Source: RHKX01 sp046330415
Lineage (GTDB): Bacteria > Actinomycetota > Thermoleophilia > Solirubrobacterales > 70-9
NCBI GenBank assembly: GCA_046330415.1
Contig: JAXLSW010000022.1
Location: 1-64,000 of the forward strand
Direction of reading: 5' to 3'
DNA length: 64,000 bases
Below the pieces are notes generated by a model. The model was not told the origin of the DNA. It was given only the letters and a program-made list of their open reading frames with translations, and made no database searches. The position numbers and the translations under genes are program-made. Position 1 is the first letter of the stretch. Each line of letters starts with the position of its first letter. Below, in pieces: positions 15,907-25,008 of the stretch.

Positions 15907-15956
15907 GGCGGCGGACGGTAGCAACGGCGGGTTCGCGGCCAAGGGGGCGCTCGCGC

Positions 15957-16895
15957 TCAGAGCTCGACGCGCACGCCCTGCGGGGAGAACGGCGCGACGC
16001 GCACCTCCGCCCAACCCTCGGCGCGCTCCCGCAGACCCTCGAGCAGGCGGGCTCCCGATTGCCAGTGGCTCCAGACGAGGACCGTGGGCCCGGCTCCGGA
16101 GATCGTCGCCCCGATCGCCCCGAGATCGCGAGCGGCCGCAACGATCTCCATCGAGCGCGGGAAGAGGTGCGCGCGGCGGTCCTGATGGATGCGGTCGGAG
16201 AGACCGCGTTCGATCAGCGTGAGATCGGAGCGCTCGATCCCGAGCACGAGGTTGGCCGCCGCGGCGACGTTGTGGACCGCGTCGCCGATCGGGAGGTCGG
16301 AGCCCATCGCCGCGCGGGCATCCGCGGTCGAGACCTCCTCGGATGGGATCACGAGGATTGCCTCGAGGCTGCTGGGCGGAGCGAGCATCGCCGGCAGCGT
16401 CCCGCCGCTCTGCGGCGCGGTCCCGGCGGCGACGTCGATCGGGTCCGGCTCGCTGACGCGCTGCGGCGCCCCCTCCGGTGCCGCCACGACGAAGCCGCCG
16501 AACATGGCCGCCGCGACGTTGTCGGGGTGGCCCTCGATCTCGCAGGCGAGCTCGAAGAGAGCTTCGCGGGAGTGGCCGAGCTCGAAGAGGTGATCGGCCG
16601 CGACCAGGCCGGCGACGATGGCCGCCGCCGAGGAGCCGAGCCCGCGCGCGAGCGGGACCTCGCTGCGCTGCCGGAAGGCGACCCCGTCGGCGCTGTGAAG
16701 ACGCTCGAAGGAGCTGACGAGGAGGTTCTCTCGCCCGGTCGGGACGTCGAGGCCGCCGGTGTCGAAGGCGTAGGTGCCGGTCTCCTCGACCTCGAGCTCC
16801 AGCTCGATCTCGAGGGCCGCCGCGAGCACGTCGTAGCCGGGTCCGAGGTTGGCCGAGGTGGCCGGAACGCGGACGATTCGCCTGCGACCGCTCAT
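15957..16895 (-). CDS. thrB: Homoserine kinase
   Basis: A 312-residue GHMP-family kinase that phosphorylates L-homoserine in threonine synthesis. It shows the three GHMP motifs: N-terminal VPATSANLGPGYD, the glycine-rich ATP loop PLARGLGSSAAA and the C-terminal ISGAGPTVL. The set PATSANLGPG and EGHPDNVA is specific for ThrB among GHMP kinases. It starts 7 bp after the stop of the nucleotidyltransferase gene, so it is probably co-transcribed with sugar-nucleotide genes, although no thrC or hom is nearby. Confidence 0.9.
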   Translation of the reverse strand: MSGRRRIVRVPATSANLGPGYDVLAAALEIELELEVEETGTYAFDTGGLDVPTGRENLLVSSFERLHSADGVAFRQRSEVPLARGLGSSAAAIVAGLVAADHLFELGHSREALFELACEIEGHPDNVAAAMFGGFVVAAPEGAPQRVSEPDPIDVAAGTAPQSGGTLPAMLAPPSSLEAILVIPSEEVSTADARAAMGSDLPIGDAVHNVAAAANLVLGIERSDLTLIERGLSDRIHQDRRAHLFPRSMEIVAAARDLGAIGATISGAGPTVLVWSHWQSGARLLEGLRERAEGWAEVRVAPFSPQGVRVEL

Positions 16896-16902
16896 CTCGA
16901 CA

Positions 16903-17919
16903 TCACCACCGGTCCGTCGCGAGCCGCGACGCGTCGCCGGCGATGCCTCGGGCGAGGATGCTGCGCGCAGGGACGACCGCCCCGGGAAGCAGAACCGCCT
17001 CCTTGACCTGGGCGCCGGCTCCGATCTCGGCATCCGGGCCGACGACGAGCGGGCCGCTGAGGCGGGCGCCCGCGCCGATCCGCGCGCCGGGCCCGAGCAG
17101 CACCGGGCCCTCGATCTCGACCCCCTCCCCCACATCGGCGTCGCTCGGGGAGTCGCCGTCGGCGAGCATCTCGCCTGCGAGGCGCGGCAGCTTCACGTGG
17201 CCCCGCACGGCGTCGAGGTTCCCCTGCAGGTACTCGCGCAGGGTCCCGATGTCGTTCCAGTAGCCGTCGATCTCGTGGACGTGGAAGGGCACGTCGTTCT
17301 CCAGTAGCGCCGGGAAGACGTCGTGGGCGAAGTCGACGGGGTCCGCCATCTCATCCCGCGGGAAGTAGTCGAAGATCTCCGGGCTGAAGGCGTAGACCAT
17401 GCAGTTGACGAGGTCCGACAGCGCCTCGGCGGGGTCAGGCTTCTCCTGGAAGCCCTGGATGCGGCCGTCGGAGCCGGTGACGATGACGCCGTACTCGCTC
17501 ACCTCGGCGACCTTCTTGACGGCGAGCGTCGCGACGCCGCCGTTGCTGCGATGGGCGGCCATCAAGGCGCTCAGGTCGACGTCGGTGAGCGCGTCACCGG
17601 CGAGCACGAAGAACGGCTCGTCCTCGGCGGTCAGGAAGGAGCTGACGTTGCGGACGCCGCCGGCGGTCCCCAGGAGCTCCTCCTCCTGCTCGTAGGAGAT
17701 CGCCACGCCGAGCTCGGAGCCGTGGCCGAGGCGACCGCGCACGGTCTCGGGGAACCAGTGGAGGTTGGCGATGATCTCCTCCGCCCCGTGGGAGTGGAGC
17801 AGCCGGACGAGCTGCTCGACGATCGCCACGTTCCCCACCGGGACGACCGGCTTGGGGACCTCGTGGGTTATCGGGCGGAGCCTGGTGCCGAGGCCCGCCG
17901 CCATGACCATGGCGCGCAT
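16903..17919 (-). CDS. NDP-sugar (mannose-1-phosphate guanylyltransferase-like) pyrophosphorylase
   Basis: A 338-residue protein with an N-terminal nucleotidyltransferase domain (AAGLGTRLRPIT, then PKPVVPVGN) and a C-terminal left-handed beta-helix of hexapeptide repeats from about residue 255 (GEGVEIEGPVLLGPGARIG). It activates a sugar-1-phosphate to an NDP-sugar; the exact nucleotide and sugar cannot be read from sequence, GDP-mannose being favoured by the nearby PGI/PMI gene. It is one of two such paralogues in this cluster. Confidence 0.82.
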   Translation of the reverse strand: MRAMVMAAGLGTRLRPITHEVPKPVVPVGNVAIVEQLVRLLHSHGAEEIIANLHWFPETVRGRLGHGSELGVAISYEQEEELLGTAGGVRNVSSFLTAEDEPFFVLAGDALTDVDLSALMAAHRSNGGVATLAVKKVAEVSEYGVIVTGSDGRIQGFQEKPDPAEALSDLVNCMVYAFSPEIFDYFPRDEMADPVDFAHDVFPALLENDVPFHVHEIDGYWNDIGTLREYLQGNLDAVRGHVKLPRLAGEMLADGDSPSDADVGEGVEIEGPVLLGPGARIGAGARLSGPLVVGPDAEIGAGAQVKEAVLLPGAVVPARSILARGIAGDASRLATDRW

Positions 17920-17984
17920 CGCGGCGAGGCTATCGGGCCGGGCGCGGAGGGACCGGCCTCGGGACCGTGCGAGAACGGTCGAGA

Positions 17985-18019
17985 GGAGACTTCGCCGCGG
18001 ATATCGCGGCTTTGTCTCC
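17985..18019. terminator. Nested intergenic hairpin
   Basis: Outer arms GGAGAC and GTCTCC enclose a perfect inner stem GCCGCG-GATAT-CGCGGC. It lies between the isomerase stop (18030) and the start of the next minus-strand gene (17919), so it may terminate or protect the upstream transcript. There is no T-tract. Confidence 0.5.
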
Positions 18020-18029
18020 CCTCGGCGCG

Positions 18030-19052
18030 CTACGGTCGGCCGAGCTGGTCCTTGAGGCTCTCGATGACCTCGACCGGAGTCGGGTCGACGCCCTCGCGGG
18101 CGGCCAGCTCGAGCGAGAGCAGGTCGCCGAGCATCACCGACCAGAGCAGACGCTCGGTGCGGGTCTCGCCCTCGGTCTCCAGCCGGATGACGTCGTGGGC
18201 GCGATCCTCGATCAGGCCCGCGGTGAGCTCAACGCGCTGGCGCTCGCGCGGATGCTGATCGCGGTCCTCGAGGAAGACCGCGGTGTAGGCACCCTGCGGA
18301 CCGCCGGCCCAGCCGACGATCTCGTTGTGGTCCATCTCGGGGAGGTGATGGTCGAAGGCGGGGAGCTTGGAGTTCTCGTTGATCTGGCACTTCCAGCGGT
18401 AGGCGATCTTCGCCGTCAGGTCGCAGCCGTAGATCAGGGGCACGGAGCCGTGGATGCGCTCGGCGAGATCGTTCGCGAGGGTCAGCAGGGAATCCGTGGC
18501 CGCCTCGAGGTGCGCGGCCGAGGAGTCGATCTCGGTCCGGATCGCGGGGCCGGCGCCGACGAGCGCGGCCACCTCGGCGGCGAGTGTGAACGTGTAGCCG
18601 ACCGCGGCGCGCGGCTGCAGGCCGGCGGGCATGCCGATCACGGGGACGCCGTCAGCGCGGGCGAGCTCGGCGATCTTGCCGCCGGTCGTGGCGACGACGC
18701 GCTGCGCGCCGACCGCCTCAGCCGCCGCGTAGCAACCGATGGTCTCCTCGGTGTTGCCCGAGTAGCTGGAGCAGAAGATCGCGCGGTCGGGGCTCGTCCA
18801 CGGCGGGACGCCGTAGGCGCGGACGACGTCGAGCGGCTTGCTCAGGCGGGAGCCGAGAGCCGCGGCTGCGAGATCGCCGCCGATCGCCGAGCCACCCATC
18901 CCGCAGACGACGAGTCCGGTCGACTCGATCGGGTCGATGTTCGCCGAGGAGAAACGCCAGAGGGCGTCGCGTAGGTGCTCGGGAAGGGCCAGCGCAGCTT
19001 CGAGCTGATCGCCGGAGTCGTATGCGCCGATGCGCTCGGCAAGGTCGCTCAT
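18030..19052 (-). CDS. Bifunctional phosphoglucose/phosphomannose isomerase
   Basis: A 340-residue protein with two SIS sugar-isomerase subdomains. The N-terminal VVCGMGGSAIGGDL and SSYSGNTEETI segments and the C-terminal MDHNEIVGW motif match the PGI/PMI family, in which one active site interconverts glucose-6-P, fructose-6-P and mannose-6-P. Position between two NDP-sugar pyrophosphorylase genes indicates supply of mannose-6-phosphate for GDP-mannose. The gene starts 54 bp after the upstream pyrophosphorylase. Confidence 0.9.
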   Translation of the reverse strand: MSDLAERIGAYDSGDQLEAALALPEHLRDALWRFSSANIDPIESTGLVVCGMGGSAIGGDLAAAALGSRLSKPLDVVRAYGVPPWTSPDRAIFCSSYSGNTEETIGCYAAAEAVGAQRVVATTGGKIAELARADGVPVIGMPAGLQPRAAVGYTFTLAAEVAALVGAGPAIRTEIDSSAAHLEAATDSLLTLANDLAERIHGSVPLIYGCDLTAKIAYRWKCQINENSKLPAFDHHLPEMDHNEIVGWAGGPQGAYTAVFLEDRDQHPRERQRVELTAGLIEDRAHDVIRLETEGETRTERLLWSVMLGDLLSLELAAREGVDPTPVEVIESLKDQLGRP

Positions 19053-19106
19053 GAGATCGATCTCCTCAGGGTCCTCGGAAAGGTCAAGCGGGTCGTGGTC
19101 AGACGG

Positions 19107-20195
19107 TCAGACGGTCTCTTCGGGCTGGACGCGAGCACCGGGCTCGAGGTTCGCCCCCGCGGTGATGGTCGCACCGGCGCCGATCACCGAGTCCTCCGGG
19201 ACGTTGGCGCCGTCTTCGACGACGACACCGGCCGAGAGGATCGAGCCGACGACCGCGGCGCCGGAGCCGATCCGGCAGGCCGGATGGAGGGCCGAGCCGA
19301 CGATCGAAGCACCCTTGCCGACGGTGACTCCGGCCCCGAGCACCGCGCGCGGGCCGATGGTCGCCTCGGCGGCGACGACGCAGTCGCCCTCGACGAAGGA
19401 ATCGCCCTCGACCGCCGCCGCGGGATCGACCTCTGCGTCGGCCGCCACGTAGCGGCCGTCGTCATCGACCTTGGCGCCGGGCTCGGACTCGACCTTGCGG
19501 TCGAGGATGTCCCAGCAAGCGGCGAGATAGCGGTCGGGCGTGCCGATGTCCATCCAGTAGCCCTCGAGGCGCTGCGAGTAGAGGCCGTCGCCGACGAGCC
19601 GTGGCCACACCTCGCGCTCGATCGAGACGTCCTGGTCGGGCGGAACGAGGTCGAGGACCTCCTTCTCGAGCACGTACATCCCGGCGGAGACCTCGTTGGT
19701 GTCAACGGTGGCGGGGTCGGGCTTCTCGAGGAACTCGAGGATCTCGCCCGTCTCGGGGTCGCTGCGGACGAGGCCGAGGCCGGTGATGTCGTCGACCGGA
19801 TGGACCCCGAGCGTCGCCCGGGCGCCGCTGGAGACGTGGCGGTCGAGCAGGGCGGTCAGATCGAGGTCGGTCAGCGAGTCGCCGTTGAGCGCGAAGAAGC
19901 GGTCCTGCAGCAGGTCCTCGGCGAACTTGATCGCGCCGGCGGTGCCACGGGGTTCCGGCTCCTCCACGTAGTGGAGAGTCGGGCCGCCGGGGATCTCGTC
20001 GCCGAAGGAGGCGCGGAGCTGGTCGGGAAGGAAGCCGCAGGCCATGACGACGTCGTCGACGCCGTGGCGGGCCAACCAGTCGATCATGTACCGCAGGAAC
20101 GGCCTGTCGACCAGCGGGATCACCGGCTTCGGCAGCGTCAGGGTCACGGGCCGCAGACGGGTGCCGTGCCCGCCCACGAGGATCAGTGCCTGCAT
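19107..20195 (-). CDS. NDP-sugar pyrophosphorylase (GDP-mannose pyrophosphorylase-like)
   Basis: A 362-residue protein with the nucleotidyltransferase signature LVGGHGTRLRPVT and PKPVIPLVDRPFL, the catalytic-domain LNGDSLTDLDL and EKPDP motifs, and a hexapeptide-repeat beta-helix C-terminal domain from about residue 250. Domain order matches ManC/GMPP-type mannose-1-phosphate guanylyltransferases. It is a distinct paralogue of the enzyme two genes downstream. A hairpin at 20306-20338 separates it from the UDP-glucose dehydrogenase gene, so it probably starts its own transcript. Confidence 0.85.
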   Translation of the reverse strand: MQALILVGGHGTRLRPVTLTLPKPVIPLVDRPFLRYMIDWLARHGVDDVVMACGFLPDQLRASFGDEIPGGPTLHYVEEPEPRGTAGAIKFAEDLLQDRFFALNGDSLTDLDLTALLDRHVSSGARATLGVHPVDDITGLGLVRSDPETGEILEFLEKPDPATVDTNEVSAGMYVLEKEVLDLVPPDQDVSIEREVWPRLVGDGLYSQRLEGYWMDIGTPDRYLAACWDILDRKVESEPGAKVDDDGRYVAADAEVDPAAAVEGDSFVEGDCVVAAEATIGPRAVLGAGVTVGKGASIVGSALHPACRIGSGAAVVGSILSAGVVVEDGANVPEDSVIGAGATITAGANLEPGARVQPEETV

Positions 20196-20305
20196 TGCCG
20201 CTCCGGTCGAGTTCCCATCGCCGGACTTCTATCGGAAGGCGCGGCCGAAACTGAAATCCGGGTGTGAACGGGCGGCGGTGGTGGCGCTCAGATCGGAGAC
20301 GAAGT

Positions 20306-20338
20306 CGCAATCGCAGGTCTCAGGGACCAGCGATTGCG
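20306..20338. terminator. Intergenic hairpin downstream of ugd
   Basis: Perfect 9-bp stem CGCAATCGC/GCGATTGCG with an inner GGTC/GACC pairing in the loop, in the 174-bp gap between the dehydrogenase stop and the next gene. It is a candidate terminator or mRNA-end stabiliser for the peptidase-LCP-dehydrogenase operon. The rest of the gap shows no further clear signal. Confidence 0.55.
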
Positions 20339-20369
20339 AATCCGTGGAGGGGATGGCGGTTCCCGGGGC

Positions 20370-21662
20370 TCAGGCGTCGCCGCCGCGGCCGATCCCCTCG
20401 TAGGCGAAGCCGGCTGCGCGCAGTTGCGCGGGATCCAGGTAGTTGCGGCCGTCGACGATCAGCGGCGTCCGCATGGCGGCGGCCATCGCAGTCCAGTCGA
20501 GCTCGGCGAACTCGGGCCACTCGGTGACGAGGATCGCCGCGTCGGCGCCCTCGAGCGCGTGCTCGGCGGAATCGGCGAGCTCGACCGTCGGCAGGATCCC
20601 CTCGGCGCCCTCGTGGGCCACCGGGTCGAAGGCGACGACGTTCGCCCCCTCCCCCTGCAGCCGCGCCGAGAGGACCAGCGAGGATGCCTCGCGCATGTCG
20701 TCGGTGTTCGGCTTGAAGGCGAGTCCGAGCAGCGCCACCCGCTTGCCGACCAGCGACCCGAGGTGCTTGGTCAGCTTCCCGATCACCCGCCGCTTCTGCA
20801 GCTCGTTCACCTCGATGACCGAGTTGAGCAGCTGGAAGTGGTAGCCCGAGTTGCCGGCGAGCTGCTTCAAAGCAGAAACATCTTTCGGGAAGCAGCTCCC
20901 CCCGTAGCCGATTCCGGCCTGCAGGAACTTGTTGCCGATGCGCTCGTCCAGGCCCATGCCGCGGGCGACCTCAGTGACGTCGGCGCCGACCTCCTCGCAG
21001 ACGTTGGCGATCTCGTTGATGAAGGAGATCTTGGTCGCGAGGAAGGCGTTGGAGGCGAGCTTGATCATCTCGGCGCTGGCGACATCGGTGCGGACGAGCT
21101 CGCCGCCGAGCGGCTCGTACAAAGCGGCGACGGCGTCGGAGGCCCACTCGTCACCGGGATCGGCGCCGATCACGACCCGGTCGGGGTGGAGGAAGTCCTG
21201 GACCGCTGTGCCCTCCTTGAGGAACTCGGGGCAGGAGACGTAGGCGAGCGTCGGCAGGTCGCGGCGGATCGACTCGCCGGTCCCTGACGGCACGGTGCTC
21301 TTCATCACGAGGGCGTGCTCGGAGTCGCCGGAGAGCTGCTCGACGACCGACAGCACCCGCGAGAGGTCGGCGTCGCCGGAGTAGGTGGGCGGCGTGTCGA
21401 CGCAGCAGAAGAGCAGCTTCGCGTTGGCGAGGAGGTCGTCCATCGAGGTCGTGAAGTTGAGGCGCTCGGTGTGCTCGCGGACGAGCTCGGGCAGGCCGGG
21501 CTCGTGGATCGAGAGCTCGCCGCGGGAGAGGCGCTCGACCTTCGCCGCGTCGACGTCCATCGCCCAGACCTCGTGGCCCTGGGAGGCGAAGCAGGCGGCC
21601 GTGACCAGGCCGACCCAGCCGACGCCGACGACGCCGACGGCTTCCGGGGACCGCGCGGTCAT
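20370..21662 (-). CDS. UDP-glucose 6-dehydrogenase
   Basis: A 430-residue NAD-dependent UDP-glucose/GDP-mannose dehydrogenase that oxidises UDP-glucose to UDP-glucuronate by two steps. N-terminal Rossmann motif VVGVGWVGLVTA, the catalytic Lys/Asn segment (SAEMIKLASNAFLATKISF), the nucleophilic Cys in GYGGSCFPKDV and the C-terminal GLAFKPNTDDMREASS are present. Its ATG overlaps the LCP stop codon (ATGA). A longer open frame continues upstream but runs antisense to codon usage within the LCP gene and is not real. Confidence 0.9.
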   Translation of the reverse strand: MTARSPEAVGVVGVGWVGLVTAACFASQGHEVWAMDVDAAKVERLSRGELSIHEPGLPELVREHTERLNFTTSMDDLLANAKLLFCCVDTPPTYSGDADLSRVLSVVEQLSGDSEHALVMKSTVPSGTGESIRRDLPTLAYVSCPEFLKEGTAVQDFLHPDRVVIGADPGDEWASDAVAALYEPLGGELVRTDVASAEMIKLASNAFLATKISFINEIANVCEEVGADVTEVARGMGLDERIGNKFLQAGIGYGGSCFPKDVSALKQLAGNSGYHFQLLNSVIEVNELQKRRVIGKLTKHLGSLVGKRVALLGLAFKPNTDDMREASSLVLSARLQGEGANVVAFDPVAHEGAEGILPTVELADSAEHALEGADAAILVTEWPEFAELDWTAMAAAMRTPLIVDGRNYLDPAQLRAAGFAYEGIGRGGDA

Positions 21663-23854
21663 CCGCCGTGCGCCTCTTCCATCGACTTCGCGATGGCGAG
21701 CATCTGGTCGTCGCTGAGCGTCTGCAGCAGCGTGTTCGACACCCAGTAGGAGTTGTCGTCGACGTGGAAGGCGACGAGGCGGAGGCGATCGCCGTCGTAG
21801 TAGAGGTCGTAGTCGCGGTCGCCCATCGTGATCGTCTCCGACTTCTTCTCGAGGATCGGCGGGTCGCTCCACTCGGTCCCCATCACGCCGTAGTACTCGC
21901 CCGCGGCCTGAGAGCTGTTGAGGTTGAGCACGAGCTTGTAGGCGTCCTGCTTGTTGTCGTCGTTGTCCTTGATCCTGTACTGGCGGGAGTCGGGCTCGTA
22001 GCAGGAGCCGGGAACCATCACGGTCGGGACGTAGACGGGGAACTTGAGCCGTCGCGCCGATGTGCGGCCGAACGCGGCGACCTTGTCGGCGCCGTTGCAG
22101 GGGTCGTTGGCCGTCGAGGTGACGTCGGCGTTGCTCGCCTCCTCCTGCTTGTCCTTGTCCTCCGACTTCTTGTCCTCGTCGTTGCCGCCCTTGTCCTTGT
22201 CCTTCTTCGAGGGGCCGGAGTCGGGGCCGCCGGAGCTGTCCTCCTCGCCGAGGAACTCGTTGACGGCCTTGTCGATGTCCTCCTGGGAGGCGGTCACGTA
22301 GGCGATCCCGTTCTCGAGCGAGTCCTGCCCGTTGAAGTGCACCTCCTTGACCGGGACGTCGCGCACGGAGATGAAGGAGCGCAGCATCGAGATCAGCTGC
22401 GCCGGGGTCTCGATCGTGGTCGCCGTGTACTTCGTGAAGATGTCGAGCAGGTCGCTGCCCTTGTCGCCGCCGATGATCGGCAGCACCTCGCTGACGGGTA
22501 CCTGAGCGCGAGCGTTGCGGAGGAAGTCCTGCTGGCGGGCGGCCCGGGTGAAATCCGAGTCGGTGTGCCGGTAGCGGACGTAGTCGAGCGCGTTCAGCCC
22601 GCAGAGCCGCTGGTAGCCGGCGTTGATGTCGATCGCCGCGTACTGCTCGGCCTCGCTGTAGGCGGTCGAGTTGTCGTTGAAGTACTTGCGGTCGACGTCC
22701 ACGTAGACGCAGTTGATCGCGTCGACCGCATCGGCGAACCCCTGGAAGTCGACGTTGACGACGTAGTTGATGTCGAGCCCGGTCAGGTCTTTGACCGTCT
22801 CCAGCGTCTTCTTGATCCCACCCTCGGTGTAGGCCTCGTTCAGCTTCGCGGTGCCGTAACCGGGGATGTCGACCTTGAGGTCGCGCGGGAGCGAGAACAG
22901 CGACAGCACCTGGTCCTGCGCGTCGACCCGCAGCAGCATCGTGGTATCGGAGCGGCCGGGATCGCCGGGGGTGTTCGAGCGCTTGTCGGAGCCGACGATC
23001 AGGATCGTGAAGGGCTCCCCCGGCTTCACCTCGTCGATCGCCCCCTTCGGGACGCCCTTGATGGGAGTGAAGTCCGCGAGGACGCTGTTGAAAGCGAGCA
23101 GGCCCGAGAGGGCGACAGCGGTGGCGGTGGCGACGATGATCATCACCGAGGCCGTCATGAACCGCCACCACAGCGCCGGGGTCTTGTCCTGGATGTCCTC
23201 GTCGGTGATCGGCGCAAAGCCGCCGGATGTGCCTCCACCTCCACCGGCGCCGAGCGGCGCCAGGGGGCGGTCGCGGACGACCGTGTGCTCGGTGGCGGGC
23301 GCATCCGCGGCCTCGGCGGCGGCTGCGGCCGGCGAGACGGCGGTCGCGAGCTCGGCGTCCTCGGCGGGCTGCTCGTCGCCCGCGCTCTCGGCGGGCTGCT
23401 CGTCCTCGGCGCCCTCGGCGCTCTCGGCAGGCTCGGCGGGCTCCTCGGCCGCAAGCTCTGAGCCGTCTCCCTCCTCCTCCGGTGTGGCGTCACCCTCCTC
23501 CGCGGCGTTCGCGCTCGCATCAGCCGCCTCAGGCTCAGCCTCGGCGGGCGCGTCGGCGCCGGCATCCTCGGCCCCAGCCGTCGGCTCGGCGTCCTCCCCG
23601 CCCTCAGCCTCCTCCGCGTCGCCGCTGATGTCACCGAGCGTCTCCGGGGTGGCCCACTCGTCGGTCTCACCGGAAGGCTCGCGTCGCTCCACCGGCGCGA
23701 CCCACTCGGAGGAATCGGTCTCGTCGAAGCGCACGTCGCTGCGGCCCTCGCGGCTGATCTCGTCCTCGAGGCGCTTGAACTCCTCCGTCAGTCCGAGGCC
23801 CTTGTCCTCCTCGTCCTCGGGTGGGCCGTCCTCGGGGCGTCGCTCGTCGCTCAC
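21659..23854 (-). CDS. LytR-CpsA-Psr (LCP) family glycopolymer ligase
   Basis: A 731-residue membrane protein expected to transfer undecaprenyl-linked glycopolymers to peptidoglycan. Residues 1-230 are a cytoplasmic, very acidic Ala/Glu/Pro-rich region, much longer than usual. One membrane helix (about 232-255) follows, then the LCP domain with GSDKRSNTPGDPGRSDTTML, SLPRDLKVDIPGYG, KLNEAY and VRYRHTDSDFTRAARQQDFL, which hold the Arg and Asp residues that bind pyrophosphate and Mg. A Lys/Asp-rich linker (near 565-600) leads to a LytR_C-like C-terminal domain. The GTG start overlaps the upstream peptidase stop (GTGA). Confidence 0.9.
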   Translation of the reverse strand: MSDERRPEDGPPEDEEDKGLGLTEEFKRLEDEISREGRSDVRFDETDSSEWVAPVERREPSGETDEWATPETLGDISGDAEEAEGGEDAEPTAGAEDAGADAPAEAEPEAADASANAAEEGDATPEEEGDGSELAAEEPAEPAESAEGAEDEQPAESAGDEQPAEDAELATAVSPAAAAAEAADAPATEHTVVRDRPLAPLGAGGGGGTSGGFAPITDEDIQDKTPALWWRFMTASVMIIVATATAVALSGLLAFNSVLADFTPIKGVPKGAIDEVKPGEPFTILIVGSDKRSNTPGDPGRSDTTMLLRVDAQDQVLSLFSLPRDLKVDIPGYGTAKLNEAYTEGGIKKTLETVKDLTGLDINYVVNVDFQGFADAVDAINCVYVDVDRKYFNDNSTAYSEAEQYAAIDINAGYQRLCGLNALDYVRYRHTDSDFTRAARQQDFLRNARAQVPVSEVLPIIGGDKGSDLLDIFTKYTATTIETPAQLISMLRSFISVRDVPVKEVHFNGQDSLENGIAYVTASQEDIDKAVNEFLGEEDSSGGPDSGPSKKDKDKGGNDEDKKSEDKDKQEEASNADVTSTANDPCNGADKVAAFGRTSARRLKFPVYVPTVMVPGSCYEPDSRQYRIKDNDDNKQDAYKLVLNLNSSQAAGEYYGVMGTEWSDPPILEKKSETITMGDRDYDLYYDGDRLRLVAFHVDDNSYWVSNTLLQTLSDDQMLAIAKSMEEAHGG

Positions 23855-24939
23855 TGCGCCACCTCCAGCACGCCTGGAACGCTGCGCGCGAAATCTCCGA
23901 GGGTGCGCCGGTAGGAGGCCAGCGAGGCCAGCGAAACCCACTCGTCGGGACCGTGGTGGCCGCCGCCGACGGGACCGAACTCGACGGCGGGAACGCCGAC
24001 GCGGATGAAGGAGACGGCGTCGGAGGCGCCGTCGCGGCCGATGCTCGTCACCTGGTCGGGGTGATGGGGACGCGCGGCCTCACAGAGCGCCCGGACCAGC
24101 GGCGAGTGCGGATCGACCTCGACCGGCGGGCGGCGGAAGGTGGTCGTCACCTCGGTGTCGGGGATCTCGCGGATCTGCTCGAGGATCGCGTCCTGGTCCT
24201 GCTCGGGCAGGTAACGGATGTCGACGTCGATGACGCAGGTGTCAGGCACTTTGTTCAAGGCATCCCCGCCCATGATGCGGCCGAGGTTGATCGAGGGGCG
24301 GTCGAAGAGCTCGGAGGACTGTCGTGAGAACGGTAGCGACTCGATTGCCCGGAATACCGAGAACGCCTTCGTGATCGCGTTGTCGCCCTCCCACGGGGTC
24401 GAGCCGTGCGCCGCCTTCCCGGCGACCTCGATCCTGACCGCGAGCACGCCCTTGGCCGCCACCCCGACGAGCATTTCGGTCGGCTCGCCGGTGATCGCGA
24501 AGTCGCCCCCGTAGCCCGCGTCGACGAGCACATCGCTGCCGCGGTCGACCTCCTCCTCGGTCTCCTCGTCGGGAACGAACGCGAGGCGCACGCGGACGTC
24601 GTCCTGGTCGCGCAGGTCGGCGAGCGCCAGCATCATCGCCGCGGCGGCGCCCTTCATGTCGTAGGCGCCGCGCCCCATCAGCCTGTCACCGTCGGTGATC
24701 GGCTCGAACTGGCCGGGCTGGCCCGGCACGACGTCGATGTGGCCGTGGATCACGACGACCGGACCTTCGCTCGGCCCGACCTCGGCGATGATGATCGGCA
24801 GCTCCCTGACGAGCAGGTGCTTGGTGGGGATGTCGCGGGCTTCGAGCCAGCCCTTGACGAAGCCGGCGCAGTTCCGGATCCCCTCTGGATTCGAGGTGTC
24901 GTAGCCGATGAGCTGCTCGGCCAGGAGGCGCTCCTGCAT
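23851..24939 (-). CDS. M20-family metallopeptidase (ArgE/DapE type)
   Basis: A 362-residue zinc aminoacylase/peptidase. Metal ligands are visible in HGHIDVVP, RGAYDMKG and PDEETEEE, with a dimerisation domain beginning near AAKGVLAVRIEVAGKAAHGS and a final ligand His in GPVGGGHHGPDEW. Relatives deacylate N-acetylornithine or N-succinyl-diaminopimelate, or act as dipeptidases; sequence does not settle which. As first gene of a coupled operon with an LCP ligase, a wall-peptide substrate is an attractive but unproven idea. Confidence 0.82.
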   Translation of the reverse strand: MQERLLAEQLIGYDTSNPEGIRNCAGFVKGWLEARDIPTKHLLVRELPIIIAEVGPSEGPVVVIHGHIDVVPGQPGQFEPITDGDRLMGRGAYDMKGAAAAMMLALADLRDQDDVRVRLAFVPDEETEEEVDRGSDVLVDAGYGGDFAITGEPTEMLVGVAAKGVLAVRIEVAGKAAHGSTPWEGDNAITKAFSVFRAIESLPFSRQSSELFDRPSINLGRIMGGDALNKVPDTCVIDVDIRYLPEQDQDAILEQIREIPDTEVTTTFRRPPVEVDPHSPLVRALCEAARPHHPDQVTSIGRDGASDAVSFIRVGVPAVEFGPVGGGHHGPDEWVSLASLASYRRTLGDFARSVPGVLEVAQ

Positions 24940-25008
24940 CCGGGCATGGTAGTTCAGCGACGGCCTGTGGCCGCTGCTCCGCCCGCCCCGGGAGCCCCCT
25001 CGCGACGC

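Noticed and set aside
20370..23171. A 933-residue minus-strand frame ending in UDP-glucose dehydrogenase.
   Set aside because: Its first half is an out-of-frame reading of the LCP gene, which has clear domain motifs in another frame. The true start is ATG at 21662.
24675..24705. CCTGTCACCGTCGGTGA, resembling a family 2 palindrome.
   Set aside because: Short, lacks the rest of the element and lies within conserved coding sequence of the M20 peptidase.
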